From: Chara braunii
Lineage: Eukaryota > Streptophyta > Charophyceae > Charales > Characeae
Assembly (NCBI GenBank): GCA_003427395.1
Contig: BFEA01000079.1
Coordinates: 2,750,553 to 2,786,939 of the forward strand
Reading direction: 5' to 3'
Length of the DNA: 36,387 bases
Shown: positions 1 through 11,372 of the stretch, piece after piece
How the letters are laid out: every line of letters starts with the position of its first letter
How positions within the stretch are numbered: the first letter of the stretch is position 1
Notes under the pieces: generated by a model
Told to the model about the DNA's origin: nothing
The model's input: only the letters and a program-made list of their open reading frames with translations
Databases searched by the model: none
Translations under genes and position numbers: made by a program

Positions 1-722
1 AAAAAAAAAAAAAATCTCTCTTAATCAAATACCCATAAGCATATATGTATACTTAGTATGTGCTCAACTCTTTCTGCAGTCTAGTACAGAAAGGCTAGGT
101 CTCCATCTTGGCCCACCATAGCCTGGCTGATCGGGCCAGGACTATGGCCCACCGCATTGTTATTTAACGGCAGTACCCCTCGTTGGTTACGCAACGATAG
201 GTTTTCTCCTGACAAGCATTCAATCAAGATTCCCCCAAAATTCTCAATCATTACTATCCCAGGGTGTAATTTCACTAGGGCGGGCAACTCCCCTTAAACT
301 CTTACCCTGCGGTCCCGCAGCCAGGTTGCGCCGGCTAGCAGCCATCCAATGGGGTTACGCCCTAGAGGTACTAACCTTTACCGTTTAGCTTGACATTCCT
401 CAATGTGTCCCAGAACTAGCACAAGTGGTATGACGGAGCGTCGCAAAACAGAATCACAAGCCCAGTACGCGATCACGCAGGGGTCTGAAGGCATTTACCA
501 GCCCTTCCACAATAGGCATGACATCCTTCGCACGCTCACAAACAAAATCACCGCTAGGTCCACCAGGCCGGGACCCCTGACTTGATCAGAGCTAGCAGCC
601 ACCCATCCTGAGACATCTGTCACCCTGCACTCATTGCGACTTTCTCGAACATTTCAAGCAAAAGTGACCTTTGTCGTCAGACTTTATCACTCATCAGACA
701 ACTCGTCATGCCATAAATCTGT
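1..722. other. Unassigned sequence, probably retrotransposon interior
   Basis: No convincing coding region is seen on either strand. The stretch starts with an A run of 14 bases. It lies downstream of the Gag remnant in the sense of the minus-strand retrotransposon, where protease and polymerase would be expected. No protease, reverse transcriptase or integrase motif was recognised here, so the element may be non-autonomous, or its pol region may be lost or lie outside the window. Confidence 0.4.
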
Positions 723-1031
723 TTACTCACCTCTGAGGGTGAGTCTTCCCACAACAAAACCATCCCTTTTTTCCAAAATCCAGGGGCTCTCGTCATAGAT
801 CGAAACCTCCCCTCTCTTCAAATCACGAGAGGCCTCACCACAGAACAAAATACCCCCTCTCCCAAAATCACGAGGGGTCTCACTACATAACAACCCCCCC
901 CCCTCCCTCAAAATCACGAGGGGTCTCGTCACAGCACACAACATCCCCTCTCTCAAAATCGCGAGGGGTCTCTTCATAAGACAAAACATCACCGAGAGAC
1001 CATCATATGGGTCCTCGTCACACTTAAGCAA
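723..1031 (-). repeat. 45-bp minisatellite read as an in-phase 15-residue repeat
   Basis: About five imperfect copies of a 45-bp unit, each holding a variant of CACGAGGGGTCTC and a C-rich tract. Because 45 is divisible by 3, the minus strand stays open for 102 codons and encodes a 15-residue repeat, for example GILFCGEASRDLKRG next to GGLLCSETPRDFGRG. Open frame across a minisatellite of this period is expected by chance and does not prove translation. It lies beyond the Gag remnant in the same orientation. A repeat tract in the spacer of the retrotransposon is the simplest reading. Confidence 0.6.
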
Positions 1032-1826
1032 TCAACAACCGGCATGGTGAAGCATTCGAGTCTTAAGGACTCATAAATCTTCAAAGAATCCTCACAACCT
1101 TTCACAAACAGGCTGCGCTTCCTCCCCTTATACTCTGCCCTATCAGCTGCCCGCGGGCAGGTCGCACGAGTNTACCGAGNAGTAGACAGCNTCACATGTT
1201 ATACATTCACATATCTTNCACACAAAGCCAACATTCATCAGGATAAAACCACACCGGTGAGAGTGATAGTGATCGTTGCAAAAACCAAGCCTCATAGGGT
1301 CTCAACTCAGTATGTACACCAGGATAAAAAGTNTCTCTCAAAAACAACATAGGTACCCAGCTCTCACGTCCCACTCCGCTGAGTAACCTATGTCCCGAGC
1401 ACACAAGTACGTCAGAGTATACCCAAACATGCACAAAGCTCAAAGCACGCAAGTCTATCCCAACACGCCAACATATCACACATCTGGATACAACCATCTA
1501 AATTACACCAAAGGAAAAAACAANTGGCTCGTCCAGTACTACAATCTACTTATGTACAGACGGACAAGGTAGTCATGACTACACCTAGATACGNACATAT
1601 CTAGCTCAGTCNCTATATACNCGAAACTTTGATCCTACTGACGTGTAGACGAATCAGTCCCTACTAATTCTCATTTCCTCCTGGCTTCACCTATATGGCT
1701 GAGCTTTATTCCTATCCGGACCATTATTGCGAGGGTTCCTCTCCAATCTATTTTCCCTCTCCCGCAATCAACTCTCATCGTCTAAGTCGTCCAGACTCAA
1801 TGCCTCTACTTTCAGCTGAGCTTAGA
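1032..1826. other. Unassigned, ambiguous-base-rich spacer
   Basis: No recognisable coding region or RNA gene. Scattered single N calls begin here. The sequence lies between the end of the Gag frame and the 45-bp minisatellite of the minus-strand element. Confidence 0.4.
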
Positions 1827-2780
1827 CTATATCGGGTCGGTCGCGCTCCTATCCTTATCGCCTCTTTCCTTTTCTTCCCTTCGGGCTTGTCTCACTTTCT
1901 TACATCTGCGAGGTGTATGGCCGACCTCCCCACAAAAATCACATACTACCTTCGACCACCAATCTCGCATTCTCTTCTTTCTGCGCCCCATCCAACTTCC
2001 TTTTTCCATCACACTTCCTTGTGACTCTTGTCCCGCAGGGGAAGAAGATGGCCCTGCCGACCGAGCCTCTGATGACCAGGGAGACTCATACTCCTCTTCT
2101 TTCTCAACTACCCTTTTGCCTTCATTTCTCTTCTAACAATCCCTCAACTTCTTTCTCTTCCTCGCCTCTCGCAGAATATAGCAGAGGTGTTGATCAAAAT
2201 CTCCTTTTACAAAGTTTTCTCGTCTCTTGTCCCATATAAGTCTTCCTCCCACCCCGCGAATCAGGTCTCGCTGCTCTGCACCTGAAAAATGCATAAGGGA
2301 AAAAAAACTCTTGTCATGCTCCGACAGCGCCCAAACTTTATATGCAGCACGCTCATATTCTGCCAGAAATTGTCCTGCCGACGCATAGTCATATCGTTCC
2401 ACCTTCTCAAGATCATCCCTGGTCAACTGCTCCTCCCCCAGTCGATACTTACTCCTCATGTCATTACGGAACCTCTTCCACGATGACTCTGCCTTTTCGA
2501 TCAATTCANNGACTTCCTCCTTCAGGNCTACATGGATAAACTTTATGACCTCCTTTAGTATTTGCTCCTCAGTCTAGTCGCGTTGAGATGCCAACTGTTT
2601 GATTTNATCAAGGAAGTCAGAGACATGGCAACCATGGAAGAGGCCAATTTCCACTTTGGGTGCATTCACTCGCTCCCAATCCCCCATACGCGACAAATGA
2701 GCGGGTTCCTCGACCGCATTCTTCTCTCGCCGACCTTCCATCTCAGGTCCCTCCGACCCCATCACCTGTTGAACAAACAA
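1827..2780 (-). pseudogene. gag: Retrotransposon Gag remnant (Ty3-type) with zinc knuckle
   Basis: Gag would form the cytoplasmic virus-like particle of an LTR retrotransposon and package its RNA. Three open segments on the minus strand (2,780-2,574; 2,504-2,133; 2,012-1,827) lie in one reading frame. The 5' segment has the capsid-type stretch FHGCHVSDFLD. The middle has SSWKRFRNDMRSKYRLGEEQ followed by a charged helical region typical of the Ty3 Gag core. The 3' segment has one CCHC zinc knuckle, CDFCGEVGHTPRRC (C-X2-C-X4-H-X4-C), followed by a basic Arg/Lys tail as in nucleocapsid. The frame is cut by TAG codons at 2,574-2,576 and 2,133-2,135, and the last segment also ends in TAG at 1,827-1,829. 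Several codons contain N. It lies about 2.2 kb downstream of a tRNA-Asp primer site in the same orientation, the expected place for gag. I am confident of the family but not of the lineage. Confidence 0.82.
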
Positions 2781-3201
2781 TGATTGGTTAACGTCGGGAC
2801 TCGAGACGAGTCATGTATCAGAGAATACAGAACCTATCATACTAAGCTTACCTCTACACTCGCTTTCACAATACCATAGGCCATGTACAACTTATGCTGG
2901 CGAGGCTCCTCAAAACTAATCATAGGCAGGCAATGGTAATCACTCCGGCAGTAGGTAGTGAGAGGCCTATAGTCGAGTCTGAAGGAGAGCACTTTAGAAG
3001 GACGGTAAAAGGCCCCTTCTATCGATTCACTGCTGCCCGTAGCCCACCCCAGTCTTCAATTTCCTCATTTGGATCATGAGAAATGTCATATACGTCGACT
3101 ATACAGGCCGTGCGCCTGAGCCACTGANTAGACGGGGAGAAGTTCGGGTCTAAGTACAAACCATATATCAATTCACATGTATAGCGCCCATACTCCTAGT
3201 C
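2781..3201. other. Unassigned spacer between Gag and upstream ORF
   Basis: No long open frame on either strand. It separates the recognisable Gag frame from the 178-codon ORF further upstream and may be decayed coding sequence of the same element. Confidence 0.35.
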
Positions 3202-3738
3202 TCACACCCTCATAACGGCTTCAGCTGCCGCTTCTACCCTTGCTAACCCACCAAAGCTTTTCTCTATGAGGAAGTCGGGTAGGGTAGCTCGCAGTGGAGC
3301 AGATGGAAGCCTGAACTCTCCAGAGCGCTTGACCTCTACACGGGTTAGTACTCGCTCATCTTCGTCACGAGACACTTCCCTCNCCCATTTTGCTGCAGCT
3401 GCCTCGNCTACCCTCAGGGGCTTAGCAAGCAGGCTTCCATGCCCAAGCGCCAATTCTACCNCATGCTCGATCCAAAAGGTGGTTGAGGCATACAGGGTCA
3501 CCCTCACAATTGCGCATTCCTGTTCGTCATCGAACCCAGACTCGATCCAGACAAAGATGTTCGTGCCCATCATCATGCCCCACCATGATGAAATATACTC
3601 TCCCGCTCTGACCCGCCTGGGTAAAGACACCTCGAGCCCTCCCTTTTTCTCAAGTGCCCTGAGCATACGTGGGTTTTTCCGTGCATAAGGCATCCTGAGT
3701 TGCCTTAGCTCCGTCTGGGCTCTGCCCATCACAAACAA
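3202..3738 (-). CDS. Unrecognised 178-codon ORF upstream of Gag
   Basis: This is among the longest open frames in the window and lies in the same orientation as the Gag remnant, between the leader and Gag. It is not in the Gag frame. Visible features are a basic N-terminal third (MPYARKNPRMLRALEKKGG), a central aromatic stretch (EYISSWWGMMMGTNIFVWIE) and a charged C-terminal half with several N-containing codons. No domain was recognised. A further open segment in another frame (3,853-3,650) overlaps its start, so a frameshift may have separated an upstream part. It could be the N-terminal extension of a long Gag, an extra ORF of the element, or chance. Confidence 0.35.
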   Translation of the reverse strand: MFVMGRAQTELRQLRMPYARKNPRMLRALEKKGGLEVSLPRRVRAGEYISSWWGMMMGTNIFVWIESGFDDEQECAIVRVTLYASTTFWIEHXVELALGHGSLLAKPLRVXEAAAAKWXREVSRDEDERVLTRVEVKRSGEFRLPSAPLRATLPDFLIEKSFGGLARVEAAAEAVMRV

Positions 3739-5003
3739 ACGTCCAGCATACGCCTTCCATTATTAAAGTGACAGTCCCTATCCCTCTTGGAAGGGCGACC
3801 CAAACGCATACATTTAAAGGCCAACCGCGAGCCAAAAGCTGGATTGAAGACATTCATATAAATTTTTACAGACTGATAAGATCCCATGTATAACCCCAAT
3901 AAAATGGCCCATACGGAATGCTCATGAAAATGGTATCTACTTAATCATATAACTTCACACACTTAGACATAACCTAGGCTTACAAGGTCTGACATCCATA
4001 GGTGAGTCCAGTGTATAACTCAAAGTAACACCCTCAAAACAAAAGGTCTCAAGCCTTTAGCTTCTTAAGTGGGTGATCCGAACCAGGAGGGGTCCAGGCG
4101 AAGGTCTAACATCAATTACTACCCACCGCTCTATTAAAGGTGAACAAAATAGTCTAGGTGTTAGCTCTTCCACTGCTACTTCAACTCCCTCTAGGATTAG
4201 ATGTTCTTCACGTAAGGAATGTATTACCCAGACTCACTTCGTCCCGTTAAGAGAACAAATGCTTAGAATCTAGGCTCAAACACCTAAGTCCATGCAAGTA
4301 GATCCTTCAATTTTCCTTAAGGCGCATAGACGATTTCTAATCTGCCACCTAGGAGAGGACCTATACCATTAACTCTTGACAGAGGAATGTTATCTCACCC
4401 AGCCTTAGCTCTATTCTGATATACCCATACTACGGTGTTTTCCCAATCGCTCAGATGACTCTTATGGCAGTCAAAAAGGGTACCTCATAGGGCTAACTCT
4501 CACAATAGCCATACTTAACCTTAACCATGTCAAGCACGCAAAGCACCGTCCATGCTTGCCAATAATCGGATCAGAAAGGTTACCAATCCCAAACACCATC
4601 ATGCCAGTCAAAGTCGGTGACCACAGAATCAAAACACTTATCACCCTCGAGTCACTCATACCACATTAATCTAAATCAGGTCACATCAATCAAAACCACA
4701 TCGCCTAACCAACCCTCACTTCACGTTTTTTATCCAACATCGTCTACTACCAACCATTCTGTCCAAACCATTCTGTCCAAACCAGTCAATAAAGCAGAAG
4801 TGGTCACTTCGTCTGAATCATCAACCTGCCTCGAATCTAGACCCAGTTTTTAAGGATCTCTCAATTCTACGACACTTTCAATCAATAGTCGAGATATGAA
4901 CTGATCACTCATATAGTCCTAACGAAAACTTTCTTGTTAGCCTATTTTCTCACTTCCAATACCCGGATGTCGTTCCACCAGGGACAACGGTAGGCAACTG
5001 TTG
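3739..5003 (-). other. Untranslated leader of the minus-strand retrotransposon
   Basis: No coding region of note is seen in about 1.2 kb between the primer-binding site and the first ORF on the minus strand. A 17-bp word, CCATTCTGTCCAAACCA, is tandemly repeated near 4,757-4,783. The packaging signal and 5' UTR of the element would be expected here. Confidence 0.5.
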
Positions 5004-5021
5004 TCCCCAGCAACGACGCCA
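5004..5021 (-). promoter_or_regulatory. Primer-binding site, tRNA-Asp type
   Basis: On the minus strand the sequence is TGGCGTCGTTGCTGGGGA. The complement of the 3' end of plant tRNA-Asp(GUC) is TGGCGCCGTTGCCGGGGA, so 16 of 18 positions match, and both differences are C to T. It starts two bases after the CGACA end of the LTR, the normal spacing. It fixes the element's orientation and its 5' LTR. Confidence 0.85.
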
Positions 5022-5023
5022 CC

Positions 5024-6005
5024 TGTCGAGCGCATCGGTCCGGCACCGCACAAGGGCAGCGCGGGACCCTCCTGGCCGCGTCATACAGGAGTTGGTTTAA
5101 ATCCTTCGTCGCAAATACACATGGAGCTTCTGCAAGCCGCTCCGGCCGAGTGCGTGAGCCATACCTCTCGCGAGCCCCTACGACAGGATAGAACCTACGC
5201 GAGGCACAACTTGCCTCCACCTTACGGGAGTTGTCACCTCCCTTCGGTGGGCGTATCCCCGCCAAGCTACCAGTCGACAATACGAAAGCTAATCAGTTGC
5301 AATCGTAGAGGTGGACCAGCCGAGGGCGTTTCCCGTTCGCTGTAGCATAGGGGGTACGCTCGGTAATATGCCTCTATCGGACCCGCACGCGACCCGACAT
5401 CTTGGGGGGCTGAGGTCCCAAGCGCGACTCGTCGTCGGTCCACTAGGACGTATCCCACACACCACGCACACATCACTCTACGAACACAAAAATAAAACAC
5501 ACACACACACACATACGAAACGACACAACACAAACAACGCGACAACGCTCCTAGCCCCTAGGTAGCCAATCCATAACTCTCCAATGCGGAAGTCGGATGG
5601 GCGTCGTGTGCGAGACTTAGAATAAAACCGCGCGGACGCAGGACCAACTCATATTGACTCGCAATGCAAGCGTACGCAGGCAGTCGCAATTATGGCGTAC
5701 TATGTAGTACCCATACCCAGGCGGCCCTCGTTAATCTCGAGGGTCGCATTCGGCACTCAAGTATCGACTGACACGCGGTTTGAGGGCTAATCTCTCGACG
5801 CTGGACATCCGCCATGCACGGTTAAAGACCACACACCCTCTTCTGCACCTTATGTAGAGCGGGTGGTACACATGTCCATACCTGTGGTGGCAGTCGTTCC
5901 TTACTCCCATGGAGATGAGCCCCACTCCAGGCCTGGACAGAAGTCAAGGGGTTTGACTTTGATGGCTGCCACNAACTACAACGTCCAACCATAAAATCTC
6001 TAAGA
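5024..6005 (-). repeat. LTR block X, left copy
   Basis: This block is homologous to 23,880-24,851 (plus), and its middle part to 19,458-19,670 (plus). The word CACTCGGCCGGAGCGG is present in all three. It encodes conserved stem-loops, including one with the invariant apex CTATCCTGTCGTAG flanked by CTCGCG and CGCGAG. A short CA microsatellite at about 5,497-5,513 matches a GT tract in the right copy near 24,378-24,391. It probably corresponds to the 3' part (R/U5) of the LTR. Confidence 0.75.
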
Positions 6006-6789
6006 AGCAAATGATAAAAGGGGATCTCCCTTTTCTCTCAAACACATAATCTGTTTAACCCTTATACGCGGTCACAATAGGCCGCACGAAACGCTCAAGT
6101 CATATATATACACATATATAGAGAGGGGTATTAATATANGACGATCANTTCTTACAGTCACAGTAGGACTCCTCTCAGCCATATATATATGTATGTGAGC
6201 GCAGNCAGTCAAATCCCAAGTCCGAATCACCAAGCATACCTGCAGTCAAATCAAAGATTCAACCAGAAAGTCCATGCACTACACGGGGTCAACTTCAACC
6301 ATTCTCTGCTTTCATACCCCTTGCTTTAGCCATGCAAACCTCAACCTCAACGCAACCTCCCTGCAATAAAAATACTCAGTATCTTTGTTAAATGGCCATT
6401 CAATAAAGTTCGGGTAAAAAAAACACAACAAAACAAATAAACCACAGGGCTAAAGCCTTTAGGTTGAGTGGTAGGAGTGAATTGGAGTTGAATCGTAAAC
6501 CACCGAATCGGCAATCGACATGTTATCAGTGATAACAAAAGATGATCCTTATAGGACCAAGTTGAATCTAACTCAAATCCTGAATTGATCGATCAAGAAG
6601 ACCTGTAACACAAAGCAGGTCAATCCCCAAGCTAAAATCATAAGTGTATGGAGAATACAACTCCATAACACATTCTCACTCAAAATCTCCCTATAAACTA
6701 AGCCTAAGTCCACCTCTAAGTCAGTTTCTAAGCAAAGGTAGATCTACTGCAGAATCTTCCCTATTCAGGGTGGACTACCAAAATTGCCA

Positions 6790-7440
6790 CCTGTCAAAAT
6801 ACAATCGATCTCCCTTAACTAAGAAAATTTCGGCGGCGCTTCCCGTAGGAAAAATGTCTTTTCAGAATTCATATAAGTCCAAATATGAAAGCATAAATAA
6901 TCTTTAACTCTGGAAAGTCAAATTTTGTCTAATTCCCTGAATTAATAAAAATTTGGGCAGCACTCCCTCTAGAAGGGGAGACTTCCCAGATTTACACTAA
7001 GTCAGATATGAACTCAAAAGACAACTTGAGTCCAGCTTAGACAAGATTTAACCAACTCCTTGGTTTTGCAGAAATTTTGGCAGCACTCCCTATAGAAAAA
7101 CGTTATTCCAAAATTTATACAAGGCTAAGTTCAGAATTTGAAAGTAACTTTGACTTCTCAAAGTCCAATTTTGTCCAACTCCCTGAATTAGCAAAAATTT
7201 GGGCAGCACTCCCTTTAGAAAAGGAGACTTTCCAGATATTTATCAGGTCAGATATTAAGAAATGAGAAGTTGAACTTTGATAAGTCAATAATTGACTAAC
7301 TGCTTGGATTTGTAGAAATTTTGGCAGCGCTTCCCGTAGAGGAAGTAGCTTGCCAAGATTTATACAAAGCCAAGTACAAAAAATGATCCCAGAAAATGCG
7401 AGAAGAGATCCAAGTAAAAAAAACTTACCTCAGAAAATGC
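6790..7440 (-). repeat. 122-bp tandem array with dimeric higher-order pattern
   Basis: Five copies of a unit of about 123 bp are marked by the GGCAGC core at 6,832, 6,956, 7,079, 7,202 and 7,323. Units alternate between two types. The 6,956 and 7,202 units share a GGAGACTT tail and lie 246 bp apart, and the 7,079 and 7,323 units share the other type. On the minus strand the core reads GGAAGCGCTGCCAAAATTT, which also recurs in the 54-bp array at 19,228-19,442. The array is absent from the 19,689-24,851 copy of the LTR. Confidence 0.8.
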
Positions 7441-7639
7441 AAGAATTGAATCTAACTCTTATAGCTCTAGCACGTGNCGAGCGACTAAAGCAACTACCTA
7501 TCAAACTGAAACTCAGACTAAGTAGTAGCCTCACTCAGTCACATGCAGGTCAAACCACAAAGGTAAGTGCTGTCACCATCCCCAGTATATCTGAACAAAC
7601 AATAGTTTATGATTTTTCAATGACTTAACCCTTCATACC

Positions 7640-8560
7640 CAGCTTACATAAGGCATAAAGTCAGACCNCCCAAACTTATGGAATGTGCCTAACTTAGCCG
7701 AGAAGTATACATAAAACAGAGGACACAACTACTTCTCTCTTCTTTGGGCATANGACTAGACCATTCNAGTCGCCTTGANNCGTTTAAAGTATCNAAGTTA
7801 NATATACCTCTCTTTCCCTTTGTCTTCTAAGGCTGCATATGACTGAACCAGCTTAAGTTCAGTCTGCCCCAGCTTACCATCAATTTTATTCTTAATTATA
7901 CTCTCTTCAAGNTNTNATACNCTATAGTCAGACCACCTGAACTTATAGAACAGTCTGATTAACTCGTTCTTAAATAGAATAATAGTAAAGTATAGCCAAA
8001 TTATAACCATTGGGTTCTAGCATGTGCAAGGCTTTGAGCCTGACCCCCTTAACTTACAAAAGGGTCTAACTCTCTGTCAGTTTCATTTCTCTCTGATTCA
8101 TCATGTGCGTGGCATCGAGTCAGAACCCCTGAACTTACAGAAGGGTCTGTCCTTTGCCAAGATTACTTCTTCAGAATAAAAGCAGGAAGAGGCAGGGCCA
8201 CCTAAACTTATAGAACAACTTAGACCTCCTCGTTCAGAAACCAAAGAAACAGAGAAAACCCCAATGAAAGCAAGGCACCCCAANNCACCAAAACTTATNG
8301 AATGCCCNGAGTCCCTGAAAAATCGAGCACAATCAAACCCTCGCAAGTNNGAGCAGTCAGGCTANCTGAACTTACAGAACAGTCTGACCCTCCATGCAAT
8401 CCACAGCAGTAGGTCTCCCCAAACTTATGGGGACGTCCCAGTCCCCAGAGCAATCAGACCCCCTAAACTTATAGAAGGGTCTGACGCTCNATGCAAAACA
8501 AAATAAACAAAGCACTGGTCTCCCCAAACTTATGGGGNCTTCCCAGTCTTGATGACCCAN
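7640..8560 (-). repeat. Hairpin array with conserved ATAAGTT loop, left LTR
   Basis: About ten short units spaced irregularly (40-90 bp) carry AACTTATAG or AACTTATGG on the plus strand, which is an ATAAGTT core on the minus strand. In many units the core sits between complementary arms. Examples are TCAGACCC/GGGTCTGA at 8,454-8,484, TCCCC/GGGGA at 8,416-8,433, TCAGAC/GTCTGA at 7,928-7,958, and CAGA-CCC/GGG-TCTG at 8,121-8,149. Arms differ between units while pairing is kept. The right LTR has the matching array at 23,460-23,860. Confidence 0.75.
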
Positions 8561-8814
8561 TCNAACCCTCAATCAAAACAGTCGTCCATTCTGCCTTCCC
8601 AAGATGCAATTCCTTTTAACAATTNTGATTTCATACAANCAACAAAACTGAAACTGAACTTGACCAGACATTTCTTTACTTAATTATGGTTTTAGTCCTG
8701 AAAGTCAAACCACAGTCAAAGTACAGGGTTCACATCATACATTCAGCCAACCATAGAGAGATGTACAGATAGGGGTTATAACTGGGTTTATAGNGGGAGT
8801 TAGGGAATTACCAC

Positions 8815-9068
8815 TCAGTTCCCTGCCTCCAGGACTCCTCCTGAGCCCCGGCAGAGCTCCCGCAATCGGTGGGGCGAACCTCCCACAGAGGCCTCGGCGC
8901 GGATTACGGGTTGCAATCTCGCCTGCCGCCTTCCTTTTAGAACCAAATAGACGAGACGTAGAAGAAGAAGGGCAGAGAGAGGAGTTTCAGACACTCGAGG
9001 TCCAAGAGAGGTGCTCTCAGACTCACGGGAGAGGGCCTTGTTATCTTGATTCGCCTGAGGGCCTCGCA
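8815..9068 (-). repeat. LTR block Y, left copy
   Basis: This is the most conserved block of the LTR family. It matches 22,938-23,195 (plus) almost base for base over CCCCACCGATTGCGGGAGCT and neighbouring words. A shorter match lies at 31,705-31,830 (plus). Just downstream on the minus strand, at about 8,786-8,792, is a TATAAA-like word that could be a promoter element. No coding capacity is shared between the copies. Confidence 0.8.
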
Positions 9069-10329
9069 ATGGCGGCCAAGTAACACCCGCTTGGTCGAAA
9101 CGCACTCAAACCACTGAGCCTAACTCCTCTTANGATTCTCCGAGTCCACANCAATGACCCCCCTCCTCCANAACTACTTTTCCANGCTGCGGCAGCAACC
9201 TTTGCCCATAATTGAACCACTCTCCTCGCATTTACCGCACCACCCTTCACTTTAGGCCGACTACNGCAGCGACGCAGCCTGAGGATANCCGNCAACAGTC
9301 AANNNCANCAAATAGTAGCTTTCGGCANCCGCAGATCAACNGTAACACAACAATCGCTAGGGGCAACAGTAAACAAGAGTAGCGCCGCCTGCGGCAATGA
9401 CAGTAGCGAGTGACCAGCCACAGCAACAACCANGGTCAGGCAAAGAGCGTGGTGGGTTCGACCACGATANTGCCATTNAAGCTCCGGCCGCGCTGTTACC
9501 TCANAGATGGACACTCCGATTTATACTTCGGGAAGGTAAGCCTCTCTCCCTCACTCATGTTTCCCTCACCCCCACCAGTGGCTGAACACAACCNGGTAAT
9601 TCTNCATTCCAGCNGCCAGCCTCACACTACTCCACCCAACAAGTCAAGCAAAGTCGACATGACCATGCCGCTGGAGTATGACCGGAACGCTGTGCTACAG
9701 AGATGGGTCACTTCCCCCGATTGAGTAGGCACAGCCCGCCAGCCTTCCCGTTGGTTCGCAGCTATAAGCAACATGAGGCGGGTGCTCCAGGCCCGCGGCC
9801 TTGCTCCTCTACTACTACGTCCGGTAGGCGAGCAGAATCAGGAGAACCCGCCTCGAGAGGTGGGCCAGGTACTCGGGTACGTACCCCCGTCCGCCCCGTC
9901 TTTCTATACTGCCCGTCTTTTCTGATCGCGGATACGCCCCGACCGGGTAAGTATGNAGCATTGCCCTTCTTCCCGCATCGATCGGCCGATAGGTAAGCCT
10001 CCAACAAGAATTACGAGCAAGGTTGAATGAGTTTTCCCTCGGGTCCGGGCCGAATACAGCCAGTGGGTAGCTCTTCGCCAACGCCCCTCCTGCTGCGGCT
10101 TGGTAAGCGTTTGCACCTGGTCATTCGTACGGCCAGGTTCATTCGAATCCATAGGGCGACTACATGAGCCGGGGAGGACACTTCGATAGTGGGCGGCCAA
10201 CCGGCAATTCCCCAGCCCCTTGGCTTACTCCCCCCTGACTACCTCGTGCCGCCCCATCGATTAGATGAGCAAACTTCGAACGAACCTCCTGCAAGAACCT
10301 GGCCAGGTGTGTACTCCCCCTTTTTTTTT

Positions 10330-10860
10330 TCTTTCTCCCATCCTACTATCTTTTATCCAAAACTAACTTCACCGCTGTACTCGCCCTACTCCCAAACCCC
10401 CACTTCGGCTCTTTCCCCGCCGGAGTCCTTTAAGTTATGCGCTTTCCCACCTTCCTTCCTTCTCCGCCATACCCCCATTTTTCGATGGTCAACGTGCACT
10501 CCGTTTCCTACTAACTTTCCGTTTTACTGATCCTTCACTAAATCTAACACTACGACTACGCTCGCCCGGGGTTAAAACCCCTACCTCAACCCTCTCTGCG
10601 CTCGATTTCATTTGAAGTCAAGCGATGTTTCGTCTCCTATTCCCCGTCACTCCCCTCCTGCCATAGCTCGGCGGAGCCCTTTCTCTTTTCCCCTCTTATT
10701 CTACTAACTCTCACCGAGAACTGACCTCATAACTAGGTTCGCCCTATCCTAAAACCCCCACTTACCATCTCTCCCCTCCTAATTCCATCTCGTATCGGAG
10801 GTGAAACCTCCGCTTCTACTCCTACCATACCCCCCCCCCCTTTCCTCCGAATGCACCTGG
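10330..10860 (-). repeat. About 178-bp tandem array, left LTR
   Basis: Three diverged units are aligned by the CGCCC word at 10,382, 10,563 and 10,740 (spacing 181 and 177), each followed by an A/C-rich tract of the type TAAAACCCC. A TACTAAC-type word recurs upstream of each. The right LTR has the same array in opposite orientation at about 21,000-21,650. Pyrimidine-rich on the plus strand. Confidence 0.6.
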
Positions 10861-11277
10861 CGCAGGACCGCGACCGGGTTCACTTCCTATTTCTTTTCCC
10901 CTGCGTGAGCCAGCTGCTCCGCTCATCGACACACAGCGCCGCCCGGGCAGTTGCTCCGCCACTTCTGCGTCTCCGTCGGATTCACCCGGCGCAACTTTGC
11001 GTCCGGGATTGTCCCCTTCACTCGTCCTTCCCGTTGTCCGCTGTTCATCGCCCCTTCGCCCAGCACCTGCCCTCTGGCACACCGCTCTCCCTCCAACGCT
11101 AGCTCCTCCGCCTTCACTTGTTTCGCGCACCTGGCACGACTTCACGGCCGGGTTCACCTCTCTCTTTGCTACCCCTACTACGCAGCGCTCCGCCAACGGC
11201 TGGCCCTTGGCGACGACTCCGACTGATGGCGAAAGGAAAAGGGGAAAACGAGCGAGTCAAAACCGACCCCGCGCCTC

Positions 11278-11372
11278 TTTCCCTTTTTATGCATATCGCG
11301 CTTGGACAGGGCCGTGCTGATCCCCTCCGTATCGTTCCAATTTTAACAGATGTCCCGAAGACCTCGGCATCG
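11278..11372 (-). ncRNA. U6 snRNA-derived segment b (degenerate)
   Basis: U6 is the catalytic RNA of the spliceosome. Read on the minus strand, the segment starts near TTCGGGACATCTG and continues with AAAATTGGAACGATAC, which is identical to plant U6. It goes on through diverged equivalents of the ACAGAGA box and the GATTAGCATGGCCCC region. The stem-loop and 3' end are poorly kept. It lies about 210 bp from a second U6-derived segment inside the same LTR. It is a decayed copy and not expected to work in splicing. No standard plant U6 promoter (TCCCACATCG plus TATA at -30) was seen upstream. Confidence 0.8.

Noticed and set aside
7640-8560. CRISPR-like array (regular repeats with differing intervals)
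   Set aside because: The repeated core is the loop of a hairpin whose arms covary, the spacing is irregular, and the context is a plant LTR.
9762-10200. Arg-rich minus-strand ORFs in two overlapping frames inside the left LTR, considered as a decayed gene
   Set aside because: No domain recognised and no equivalent frame in the right LTR.
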